Positions 49,909 to 61,347 of a DNA stretch of 64,000 bases are shown in pieces (the stretch's first letter is position 1; each line of letters starts with the position of its first letter). The position numbers and the translations under genes were made by a program. The notes beneath the pieces are model-generated. The model searched no databases, had not been told where the DNA came from, and was given only the letters and a program-made list of their open reading frames with translations. Source of the stretch: Lycorma delicatula (taxonomy: Eukaryota; Arthropoda; Insecta; Hemiptera; Fulgoridae); assembly GCF_047948215.1 (NCBI RefSeq), contig NC_134455.1:162980575-163044574 (forward strand), given 5' to 3'.

Positions 49909-51861
49909 TTTCATCAACAAATGTCATTGTTAGAAGTCTCGTTATATGTAGATGATTTCGCTATTTGTGTATAATTACGCTCAATGGTGATTGCTGAGCG
50001 TTTAATTAAGAATTAAGATTTGATTATTAGAAAGTAAGGCGAGAAAATCGTGTTTTAATTACCAGTTATTGGAAAGAAGTATGTGTTATTTTTACGAATG
50101 AATAAGAAACGCGTAAATTACTGCATGAACATGAAATCTCAGCAATTTTTGTCTTTATTCTAACAACGCTTAATGTGCATTGAACAGGGTTCAAAATTAT
50201 TTTATTTATTTATTTATGTTACGCGTTGTTGGTAAAAGCGGTTGGATGTATGCTTACATTTTACAAATCTAGAGGTTTACTCCTCTGTCCAACGAACGAT
50301 TCTTAGAACACTGGATTCCCAGCACCTTTCTTCTACTCGTTACATTCAATAACTAAATAGTATTCTATTTAGCAGAAAGTGATGAGCGTTTTCTACGGTA
50401 ACGACGGGATCAACTAACAATGAATTAAACATAGTATAAAGGTGTAACTTCAACATCCTCTTTATGATATTGTTTCCAGAAGTTGGCTTAATGATTTAAC
50501 AAAACCAGAATTGATTTAACCAATGTCCCGACTTAACAACTCCTATAAGTATTCGAACCTAGCGTCCATTTTATAACTTCGTCAACTAGCAACAATAAAA
50601 CTAATTCTAATAACTTTGTGTTTCAACAGGCATTTTATAATTTGTTTGTCCCGTAAAACCAGATTAGGTGATTTACGCTGATGGGTCTGAAGGAAGGTGT
50701 TTCTGATTCTTTTGGTAGTACTTTCCTAATCGGTTACAGAGTTTACATGTAAAAACAGAAATAGAAAAAGAAAATAAATGTACCTTCTCTATTTACTGTT
50801 GTATAGTTTTTGGAAAAATAAAATTACATATATATTTATTTATAATTATATTTTGTCAACAAAAAAAAAAACAATGGATCAATTGGTATAATTTATATCT
50901 TTAAATTAAACTGGTATAATTCCTCTGTCTTAAAGGAGAGAGGGGTTTACACTTCTGAAAAATTTAATTTCTACGAATATATTGTTTTTTATCTTATTAA
51001 CTTATATCTGAAATACAGCAGACGAGTTTTTGAAAAAGATTTATTGAATATCTTTGAAGTTTTATTGTTTCAACTTACCAATATCATTATTTTTCTGTAA
51101 ATAGGATATTATCAGGCTTAAGGCAATTATCTATTTTTATCAGAAGGCTGGCGGTTACTCATCTTTAAAAACAGAGATACCATGAATTTTTTTTAACGTT
51201 TTTGTTTTGACCTAAAAATGTGAAAACTTTTGTTACATACAAATAGAATTCTGACTGAGGTTTCCATTCCGGATAATTTATAACACCTGATATCCGGAGT
51301 AACAAACGATAATTCACCATGCAGAACTAACACATACATGCATACACATCCACACAGAACACACATTTAATTTTTAACAAAGATTTAACAAGAACTATTT
51401 CCGGACTCATATCAGAGATCTCAGAACATTTTTATGCTAATTTTTATTACAGTGGTTTTCTTTAAGAGGGTTTCTGTTTGAAAATATGATACATACACAG
51501 AAACAAAAATATGATACCCACAAAAACGTAATCCGTGTGAAAAAAAAATCAGAAGTGTTAAAAATCTGACTCGAAAAAACTTATAAAAAAAATTAATTCG
51601 ATCATCTGAAAGGTTCTGGATTGTAATTCAGTCTTGGAATTTTTCATATGCTGTAAACGTGTCATACCATACTCCTAGGCAAAAACTTCGAGCTTGTGAG
51701 GTGAATTAATCTTCTAAGGAAAAATGCTGAGAAATGATTACGTAAAGAGAATGCTATGGAACGTGAGATAAGATTCTCTGGAATGCAAAAACTTGTATTA
51801 CGTATTTTTCTATCCAAAGTTGTCTTATTAATCTTGAAATTTAGTAAATTTCCTGTGTATA
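49909..51861 (-). repeat. Right arm of the 1.95-kb inverted repeat
   Basis: Reverse complement of 43909-45861. Near its inner end (49921-49973, plus strand) it reads LLEVSLYVDDFAICV then stop. This is a good match to RT motif C of Jockey/I-type LINEs, with AERLIKN a little further on. The arm therefore includes a very degraded RT scrap. Confidence 0.95.
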
Positions 51862-52253
51862 ATATAAAAGTATATTGAACAGAAATAATAAAAATAAATC
51901 GGATAGAATAACATAGTTTATTACGACCTTATCAGTACAAGACCTACGTAATATATGAATGCGAGTCTGAAAGTAATTCCTACAAAATATCTAAAAAGAA
52001 AAAACTGGCTTTCTATTTAACCATCCCCGAAAGATTTGTTTGTTAATTCATACCGAATCGGATCAAATACTTATTACAAAAGTCGTTCAATAATTAGAGA
52101 TAAATTCCAAGAGCAGAAAATCTACTTAACAGAATGAATTGAAACTGTTTGACGTTCAAGTTGACTCTCCGACGCAAAAAATATCAGTTCGAAAAAAATG
52201 TTGTTTTGTTTATTTCGAAACCTATTTTTTCAAAAATAACAACTTCTCTTGAA
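51862..52253. other. Spacer between inverted repeat and mariner remnant
   Basis: Probably contains the eroded 5' end of the following mariner. I could not find its terminal repeat. Confidence 0.4.
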
Positions 52254-53261
52254 ATGTGTACCGTAGAAGAAAAACTTGCTGTGATAAAACTTTTATTTTC
52301 TAAAGGTGTAAAATCGACCGAAATTTACTCGCGGATGTTAAAACAGTATGGTAGTAAATGTATTAACCGTGAAAATTTTATAAGTCGATTGAAGAGTAAA
52401 ATTCGGACAGAACAAGAGTTACTGATTTTCATGGTAGCGAAAGATAGCTGGAAGTTTCGACTGATGTTTTGCAAAATCATATTAGAGACCTTATTCGCAA
52501 GGAAAGACATAAAAATTTGGGAAATTGCTGAGATTTGTCATGTATGTATTGGCACTGCTATTCCGCTGTCCATGATAATTTGAATTACGCAAAACGTATT
52601 CAAGGTGCGTTCCGAAATAGTCGACTCAAAATCACAAAGACCCGAATTCACATTTATACAGTACTTAAACAACGTTTTATAACAGACGGTAATACGTTTT
52701 TAGACTGCATAATAAGTTATGATCAAACTTTGTCATCATTTTTTAGCCGGAACCCAAACATCAGAGTATGAAATGGGAACATTCAAATAAACCCGCCAGG
52801 AATAAATTCAAAACCTAATCGCCAATCTGTAAAGTGATTCTAACAAAGTTTTGAGACTCTAAGACCTAATTTATTGTGATTATTTGGAGGAAAACGTACA
52901 ATCAACAATCGGTATTATTGTGAAATGCTAAAAGATAAAGTGAACTTGCAATAAGAAGGAAACGTCTTGGTTCTCTCTCAATAAGGGTAATTCTTCTGCA
53001 CGATAATGTTTGTCTCCCATACCGCCCAAAATATAAGCTGTTCAGAATTTGGGTTGGGTGGTATTGACATATTCACGTTACCGTCTCAATCCCCTACCAC
53101 CAGATTTTTTTTTTTTGTTTGGTCCTCTCAAAGCGATTTTACGTGGCACTAAGTTCGGTAACAACGAGCAAGTCAGAAATGCGGTACAAGAATGGCTCAG
53201 ACACCAAGGTGAACAACTCTTTACCACTGGAATAAGAAAGCTCACAAAAAGATGGAAATAA
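52254..53261 (+). pseudogene. Mariner transposase pseudogene, strongly decayed
   Basis: It starts MCTVEEKLAVIKLLFSKGVK (HTH start) and continues KQYGSKCINRENF. After frame changes it shows VHDNLNYAK (52560), DGNTFLDCIISYDQT (52690, place of the first catalytic Asp, TCDE turned to SYDQT), a KWEHSNKPAR-like piece, LHDN near 52998 and FFFLFGPLKAILRGTKFGNN near 53113. It ends GIRKLTKRWK and a stop at 53261. Order and spacing fit a mariner with heavy loss. The copy is older than the one at 18.6-21.2 kb and a different subfamily. Confidence 0.85.
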
Positions 53262-53991
53262 GTGCGCTTCGATTTGTGCACCTTTCATTGCCCTGCACAA
53301 GATCAGGTGGTAATCCAGCTCTTCTCACGTACTCGCCAGCATATCGAGTGTAATGGATGCTACTGCGCAACAATCCTCTCCTGTAGTGGTCGATGTCACG
53401 GATTTTCTCCGAATAAACATGTTTTTCACACGCTCTTACAAAAAGAAATCTAGTGGGGTCATGTCTGAGCTCCTTAGTGACCATACGATCGGCTCTCCTC
53501 TTCCAATCCATCTGTTTTGAAATTGAATGTTTAATGTAGCACGGACACGATTGCAGTAATGCGCCGGAGCACCACATTAAAAAAAGGATTAAGTTACCGA
53601 GCAAGTAAAGATGAAATTTACCCCAGTATTCCGACTAACCCTAATACTTAGTTTCCAATACGCACACAGTCTTAAGTCTCTCAAGGACCGCTTTGTACAC
53701 TGTAGATTTAGGTATTCTTAACTTTAAACTGCACCTTGCTAATGAAGTTTTCGGCCTACGCGTACAAAATGCTCGGATCCGTTACACATTCTGTTCAGAA
53801 ACGAGCGGTCTGCCTGGTAACTTCCACTTTTAAGACACTGCCTGTTTCCTTAAACCGATTAAACCCCTGAAGTACTGTTTTGTTCGTATGTGCTACACCG
53901 CCATATTCACGTCGATAATTACGCTAAACTATGATAACCGATCTTGTTTCGATAACCAAATCACGCACTGAGCTTTCAACTGCGGTGTCAT
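53250..53991 (-). pseudogene. Internally deleted Tc1/mariner transposase pseudogene
   Basis: The N-terminal half, from about 53991, shows MTPQLKAQCVIWL, FNRFKETGSVLK, GRPLVSEQNV and RIPKSTVYKAVLERLKTV (HTH). At about 53590 the text switches straight to the C-terminal half: GAPAHYCNRVRATLNIQFQN, RWIGRGEPIVWS, SSDMTPLDFFL (last acidic residue) and LVQGNERCTN. The middle third, with the first catalytic Asp, is missing. It runs head-to-head into the plus-strand mariner remnant and overlaps its end by about 10 bp. Confidence 0.8.
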
Positions 53992-54005
53992 CATGACTGA
54001 AAGTA

Positions 54006-54866
54006 AGATTGCCGACCAAATACGCAGTGAGGTCACACAGGGATGCCAACCACGAGAATATTTGCAATGAAAAATTTAATAATTTAACAAATATAAATAT
54101 GAAAACCGGACGTTTTAAATCGATTCCATTAATATATTACGACATTTTGGAACCAAGTAATTATTTTATAAAAACCCGTATTTTAGACTGAGATATGCGT
54201 AAAACGTTTATTGGTGATTCAAGCCTTTAATTTCATGCGGTGGCTTTGGTCCTCAAATCCTGAAATTATGTCGATTTTCTGATCCCCTAATGTGGAATGT
54301 CTCGCCTTATCTGAGAACATGGCATCAATGTTGTTAAGCATTAAAGCTGCAACAACAAAAAGAAAATGGTTGAGTTTCTTCTGATACTTCAATTTAACAG
54401 TGAATCAAATCAAATTCGTTAAATTATCAATGAATGATTTATATAATGAGGTTTTCAAATAGAGAACGAGGCGTAAAGGTAAGGTAAAATGTATTCATGT
54501 TAAAGCTAACATGTTTCGTAAGCGCATAGAATATTATGACAATAATGGCCAAGATTGAAGAAGGGAGACATCATATAATGGTAAAAAAATCGAAAAAAAT
54601 ACTAAAAATACTTTGACTCGATTCGAAGTCAACGTCAAGAAAGAACAAACGTGTGGTGAGAGTGGGGGACCGCATATAAAAGAAAGTGTAGATGATAGGT
54701 AAGCAAAGCGGGATTCAGTCATCTACCCGCGTTTTTCAGCGCGTAATCAAATCAAAATACAGTGATATAGAACAAGCATAGATAAACTAATTCCTGTGAT
54801 AATTAAAAACTTTTATTTAACTCGCTTTAGGAATAATCAAATTTTGCAACTGCTATATCTTTTGAT
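54006..54866. other. Unassigned spacer
   Basis: No coding pattern. A TATA-like TATAAAAG lies near 54675 with no gene attached to it. Confidence 0.4.
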
Positions 54867-55073
54867 CTATCGTATGAAAATCAATGAAATTTGGTACACG
54901 TATGTAACTTCGATGACAATACAGCACTACGGTGTCGGAATTTTATATGACCCACCCACACGCCCCCACACGCTACCCCTACGCTAAATTCATGCATTAA
55001 GTTGAAAATAATCATTTCTCATGAACTATCGTATGAAAATGATTGAAATTTGGTACACCATGTAACTTCGATG
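54867..55073. repeat. Pair of direct repeats of about 48 bp
   Basis: 54867-54915 and 55026-55073 share ctatcgtatgaaaat, tgaaatttggtacac and tgtaacttcgatg, with a few differences. They lie just left of the AT-rich inverted repeat. The character suggests an interspersed repeat of unknown class. Confidence 0.8.
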
Positions 55074-55109
55074 TGTAAAAATAAATATTTTTATTTTTTT
55101 TTTAGTCTT

Positions 55110-56345
55110 AAAAATAATACAAAAAAATTACAAAAATATATTTGATTACATATAAAAAATTATTTTTTAAAAAAGTTTTTATTTAATTAATATTAATATT
55201 AACATTAATAAAAAAAAGGAAACAAATTAGAAAAATCCCTCTAAAATCAAATTGAGAATTTTAAACAAAAAAATATAATATATTAACAAATATAAAAATG
55301 CACTGAAAAGTAAAAAATAAATTATATAAATATCTAATAAATAACCAATAAATAAAAAATAAATAAATGTAATAATTATTAAATTTTAAAATTAAAAGTA
55401 ATGAAAATATTTAGTTAAATAAAAGCGTGACGCAGTTTTTATAACAATGTTTTCGAATAAGTATTTATAGACATTTGCTGTATTTTAAAATATATTTTTT
55501 GTTTAATGAGGTTGTTTAGTATATGTATATATTTTATTTATCTGTAATAAAATAACTCAAGTTTTTAATTCTTTTATGGTTCAAATTTGCACCGAGATGA
55601 CCTTTAAGGGTTAATAATATTAAAAATAAAAATTAAATTTATAAATCTTGCACAAAGTTATTACATTTTGATGGTAATCTGAAAAATTATTAATTATTAT
55701 CATTATTATAATTGTAATCGTAATTATGGATTCATTAAATAAAAAGTCATAATTAATTAAAATGAAACTTTTAGCGGAAAAGTGCGTTCAATTTGGCTTT
55801 GATTACAAGCAGTATTCGAAGATGTGAGAACACGTTCAAAGAAAGCGATGGGTGCATTTTCCCAGATTGTTACTTACAGCTAGTCAGTCTCAACTGGAGA
55901 GGTTCCAGCAGACTTTTCCGCCTCCTCGCGTCGTTATTGAAAATGAAAATTAAGTGTTGTAAAAATAAATGTCGTGTTGTTTTAAATAAATTATAAAAAC
56001 TGCGCCACGCTTTTATTTAACTAAATATTTTCATTACTTTTAATTTTAAAAATTATTATTTTTTACATTTATTTATTTTTTATTTATTGGTTATTTATTA
56101 GATATTTATATAATTTATTTTTTACTTTTCAGTGCATTTTTATATTTGTTAATATATTATATCTTTTTGTTTAAAATTCTCAATTTGATTTAATTCTTAT
56201 TTTTTACTTTTTAGATGGTTTTTCTAATTTCTTTCTTTTTTTATTAATGTTAATATTAATATTAGTTAATTAAAAGCTTTTTTAAAAAATAATTTTTTAT
56301 ATGTAATCAAATAATATATTTTTGTATTTTTTTTTTTTGTATTTT
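55110..56345. mobile_element. AT-rich inverted-repeat (foldback/MITE-like) element
   Basis: The left arm, about 55110-55443, is matched in reverse complement by about 55991-56345. The inner ends are clear (ACTGCG(T/C)CACGCTTTTAT on one strand), and AT-rich stretches run outwards with small insertions. A spacer of about 550 bp lies between. The ends are blurred by AT richness and no target-site duplication is visible. No transposase is present. A foldback or long-TIR MITE is the likeliest class. Confidence 0.65.
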
Positions 56346-56904
56346 TTTTTAACTTTGAAGAGAAAATAAACATTTGGCACAAACGAATTTATATGAAAAC
56401 AGGAAATTATAAAATATTTTGAAATTTCCGTTAAAGAAAATTTTTATTCTGATTAGAACATAAAAAATATTATACAGATTACGTCAGTATAAATCAGAAA
56501 TATAAAAACTAAATTACAAGATAAAAAACAGATGCGTAAAGTTCACACTAATGATTTAATTATTAACACATGAAATCACGTACAGGTGAATGCCTTAAAT
56601 ATAAAAAATTATACAAAATAACTCACTATTGAGTAGTCACTATTGAAAGTTATTTTAAATCATCCTATTGAGGATAGGATTGAAAAGTGGTTTTGAACCT
56701 TCATTTTACATTCTGGAAGTGCTGAAAACATTATGAAGGACAGATTTTTAGCAGCAGGTAATAATTCATAATTATGTTCACAGATCGAGCTTCAAATTGA
56801 CATGCCCACAACTGCATATTGGTTTGCTGGTGTAATATCTTTTTCTTGAACATGGAATGGTAAAGATGAATAAAAGAAGAAACTTATTCATTATTCACCC
56901 ATGC
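56346..56904. other. Unassigned AT-rich spacer
   Basis: Nothing recognisable between the inverted-repeat element and the SINE. Confidence 0.45.
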
Positions 56905-57140
56905 GAAGATTCAAATCCTAGTAAAGGCAATTACTTTTATACGGATTAGAATACTAGATCGTGGATACCGGTGTTCTTTGGTGGTTGGGTTTCAATTAGC
57001 CACACATCTCAGAAATGGTCGATCTCAGACTGCAAGACCACACTACTACACTTCATTTACACTAATACATATCATCCTCATTCATCCATTGAAGTAATCC
57101 TGACGGTGGTTCAGGAGGCTAAACAGAAAAAAATAAATAG
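56905..57140 (+). mobile_element. tRNA-derived SINE, same family as at 16061
   Basis: It shares with the copy at 16061 the B-box-like GATTCAAATCC, tagtaaaggcaattac, gaatactaga, ggtttcaatta, catatcatcctcatt and the terminal gctaaacagaaaaaa. Overall similarity is high by eye. The copy is 5' truncated at about the same point as the other, which may be the true 5' end of the family. Confidence 0.85.
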
Positions 57141-57256
57141 ATACCCAATTTATGAATACCATAGTTAATCAGGCTCAATCCTAAAACAATTAGCTGAGTA
57201 GAACCCATGACTAACTGTGAAAGGTTATTTGTTGTCCTTCAAAATTACAGTAATGT

Positions 57257-57269
57257 AGAACTTCACCAT
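57257..57269. repeat. Target-site duplication, left copy
   Basis: AGAACTTCACCAT, identical to 63144-63156, immediately before the poly(A) tract (T run on this strand) of the LINE. Confidence 0.95.
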
Positions 57270-57665
57270 TTTTTTTTTTTTTTTTTTTAGGGCGAAAAAC
57301 GATTAGACGTTATCATCGCCCGTAAATAAATAAATAAATAAAAGTAATTAAAGCTTAAAACTACTATCACAGGAAGCAAAATCCGGAATGGCTGTAAAAG
57401 GCCCATTCTCGGATAACAAAAACACTAACATGTAACTTAAAACTACGTTAAAAACTATCATATTAAAAATAAATAAAACTTAAAACTAAAAAAAGAGATA
57501 AAACTTAAAACTATTATGTTTAAAGTCTTACAACTAATATCACAGACGAATTTAAAAAACATAAAAAAAAAATATGAATATATATATATAAAAAAAAAAA
57601 TTCCGATAGGGAGTGTAAAAGGCTCGCTACTCGGATAACAAAAACAATACATAGGACTAGAGTAA

Positions 57666-60600
57666 TTAAATTTTTTTTATTAACCCTATACTACGCAAAA
57701 ACAGAAACAATCGGTTTAAAACCTCTTTATCATTACCCAAGATACCACGGATGTTTCTGGGTAGTTTAAATTTACGACGCAATGCCGCATAACATATGCA
57801 GTCCACGAGTATGTGGCGCACAGTCACGCGGCAGTTGCATCGTGCGCATAGAGGTGCTTGTCCTCTTGTAAACAGGTACTCGTGTGTGACCCTCGTGTGT
57901 CCTATCCGCAATCGACAGAGAACTACTTCCTCACGCCGGGGTTTTCTGTATGAGGAGTCCCATGGTAACAAAGAATCTTTAATCTGACGGAGTTTATTAT
58001 CAACGGTAGCCGTCCAGTCACCTTGCCACCTTGCTCTTAGTAATTGTTTTACATAGTTAATGAAATCAGAAGTAGCAACTCGGGTGGTGAAAGGAGGCTG
58101 GTTACATGCTTCTTTGGCAGCGGAATCTGCATGTTCATTACCTGGAATCCCTACGTGGCTAGGGACCCAGCAAAAACTTAATTCTGTGTTGCGATTATTC
58201 AACTCAGCGATTGCGTTGTAAATTTCAATGACGATAGGATGTTTGGAATAAAAGTTTTTTAAGGCTTGGAGAGCACTACACGAGTCTCGCAAATAAGAAT
58301 TTTTCTATATTTAGGGTTAATGATGTTTAGAGCCTTATACATCAAACATATAAGTTCTCTCATTGACAACAAATGCACACCCAACTGTATCATTTTGTTT
58401 CGATCCATCAGTGTATACAACCCCGTCTGGTTTCATCTTGGAGAGAACACACTGAAACATTTGCTGAAAGGCAATAGATGGTGTTGATTGTTTATTGTAA
58501 GTCGTAAGGTCAAAATTAAAATTTTTAAGGTTTATTCTCCATGGAGGATATGAGCAAGGATACATAGGAAAGAATGACGGTGTGTCAATATTTATATGCT
58601 GCAGCAGACGCCAGGTACGGACACCTACAGGTGCAGTACGACGTGGATGGTCCTCATACTTTCCTAGATTAGGATTTCTAAAGACTGAGTCAAGAGCCGG
58701 GTGATTTGGCTGTCCTCTGAGACGAGCAAAATAAGATAATAAAAGCTGGTCTCGTCTATCCCAAAGTGATAGTTCTCCACAGTCTACAAGTAAGCTTGCG
58801 ACAGGACTTGATCTAAACGCGCCTGTGGCAAGCCGAAGGAAAGCATGATGTACACTATTCAGCATTTTAAGCACGAATTCACGAGCTGAAGAGTAGGCGA
58901 CACAACCATAATCTAAACGGGAGCGAACAAAGGAATAGTAAAAACGTATCATACATGACCTATCGGCTCCCCAGTTGGTGTTAGTAAGGACTCGCATCAT
59001 ATCTAGAAGTTTGGAACATTTTGTTTTCAATTCTTTTAAATGTTTGACCCAAGTAAGACGGCTATAAAAAAATAAACCTAAAAACTTGACGTAAGTGGAG
59101 ATAGTAATAGTCTCTCCGTTCAGAAAAATTTGCGGAATAGAAGGGTTTCGTAGCCGAGAAAAACTACACATTTTGTTTTTTCGGATGAAAATGTGAAACC
59201 AGTAATGCTGGACCAAGCTTCAAGGTGAGATATAGTGTTCTGCAGTAGTCTCTCTGCTGTAGGTGTTGAACGGCTTGCGATATAGATAGCAAAGTCGTCA
59301 GCAAATAGAGAACATGAAACAGGAGCCTGCACACATTTGGTAATATCGTTTATGGCTACAGAAAATAAGGTAGCACTTAATACACTACCTTGGGGCACTC
59401 CATTCTCCAAGATGACACTATCTGTGAGCGAATCATTCACACGAACACGAGCCGTTCGGTGATTTAAGAATCCCCGGATAAAAGCAAGCATATTGCCCTT
59501 GATTCCCCATTCTTTGAGAGTGTTAAGAATACCACGTCGCCAGGCTGTGTCATACGCCTTTTTTATATCGAAGAAGACAGCGACGAGGTGCTGCCGATTT
59601 AGGAAAGCGTTTTGTATGGCTGTTTCTAGTGACACTAAATGGTCAATAGAAGATCGTCCTTGTCGAAAACCACACTGTTCTGGAGATAGAAAGCCATGTT
59701 TCTCCAAGTACCATGTAAGTCTGCGGTTTACCATTCTCTCCATTATTTTACACAAAACACTTGTTAATGAAATAGGGCGGTAGCTTGAGGGGTTGGTTTG
59801 GTCTTTACCAGGTTTTAGTACTGGTGTAATAAATGCTTCTGACCAGCCGGGTGGGAAGACTTGTTCGGAGAATAAACCGTTGAAAATATTCAAAAGTTGT
59901 TGTAGTGCCGAATTAGGAAGGTGTGAAAGCATGGAAAGGCGAATGTTGTCCGGTCCAGAGGAAGTGTCCCGTGAGTTTTTAAGTGTATGTAACAATTCTT
60001 TAAATACGAATGGAGTGTTTAATTCACCAACCGAATCACCAATGTTTAACGATAATACTTCTATTTGTATCTTGTACCGTTGAAAATCGTTATTATATGA
60101 TGAGGTGAGAAACACCGAGCGGAAAGATTTTGCTAGACTATTTGCCACTTCTGAGGGTGATGAAAGGAGTTCTCCTTCATCAATAAGACCGAGAATAGAT
60201 TGTTTCGGTGATCCGAAAATTGCACGAATTTTCTTCCATACAGTAGACGTGGGAGTAGTGCGTGAGATAGTGCTCACGTATTTCGTCCATGAATTCCTCT
60301 TAGCGTCCAAGAATATTCGACGCCACACCGCTCTAGCCCTGCGGTATAAATTTAGATGTTCTGTTCTAGGCCTACGATTAAATTTGCGTAGTGCCTGCCG
60401 TCGATTCCTAATAGCATATTTGCAATCATCGTTCCACCATGGAACGAAAGGACGTCTAGGATTACCCGATGTTTGTGGGATATATCTGTTGGCATTCTCA
60501 AGTATCATGGACGTAAAAGAAGAATATTGGTCGAGGATGTTCGCTCCATCGTCATACTGAGATTGGAATGCTTTATGGTATCCGTTCCAATCTGCCTTTT

Positions 60601-61287
60601 CAACAATCCATCTCCGTGGCCTTCTTTTAATCTCGCAGTCTACACCGAAACCAATAATAATTGGTCTATGATCACTGCCGTGAAAGTCATCACAAACAGA
60701 CCAATTAAAATGAGGGAGCACATTCGGTGAGCATATGGAAAGATCAAGGTTAGATACAGTACCAGTTGATAAGTACATGAATGTGTGTGATCCATTATTC
60801 AGTAGGCAAAGGTCAAAATTTTGTCTCAATCTGTTTATCATATTTCCTCGAGTGGAGCAGAAGGTTGAGCCCCAGGAAATATGATGGACATTGAAGTCTC
60901 CTACTATTAACGATGGAGATGGTATTTGCGTGAGGAGATTTGAAACATCTAAAGCACTGAACTCAGTGTTCAGTGAGAGATACAGATTGCAGATATGCAA
61001 TTTTAAGGGAATAGAGACCTTTACTGCAATAGCAGGAATGACAGTGGTTAGTTGAATTCTTGTAGCTGACACCCATTCTTCATGAAAATCGCTACTCCAC
61101 CACTCTCCCTACTGTCTACTAGGCAGTCGTATCTCTCACAGAAGTATCCTCTGAGTGTAATTGGGTCATGTTGTAGAAGGTGAGTCTCTTGGAAACACAT
61201 GATTAGTGGATCATGTGTGTGCGCTAGTACTCTAATATCTTCAATGTGGGACCGAATACCTCTAACATTCCACTGAATAATGTTCAT
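57666..61287 (-). pseudogene. LINE ORF2: endonuclease, reverse transcriptase, RNase H
   Basis: It starts MNIIQWNVRGIRSHIEDIRV at 61287, the standard endonuclease start, and keeps CFQETHL, VGDFNVHHISWGS and GSDHRPI. A one-base shift lies near 61060. The RT keeps SSYRPISLTSVLCKIMERM, FFDIKKAYDTAW (motif A), NGVPQGSVLS (motif B) and LFADDFAIYI (motif C). A second shift lies near 59170. RNase H starts VVYTDGSKQND (58430-58400), but around 58345 a deletion removes the segment that should hold the second catalytic residue (AELYAL). It resumes YKALNIINPKY, DSCSALQAL, CWVPSHVGIPGNEHADSAAK. A C-x2-C-x8-H-x4-C knuckle follows near 57850-57800. The stop is at 57666. At least four lesions; otherwise well preserved. 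Confidence 0.92.
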
Positions 61288-61347
61288 AAGTGTAAAAAAA
61301 AATAAATAAAAAAATTAAATAATTAAATTTCGGAAATTATATAAAAA

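Noticed and set aside
54660..54760. TATA-like box followed by a possible transcription start
   Set aside because: No gene downstream on either strand and no other promoter signal.
59493..60730. Four plus-strand open frames of 85-151 codons
   Set aside because: Antisense shadows of the well-preserved LINE ORF2.
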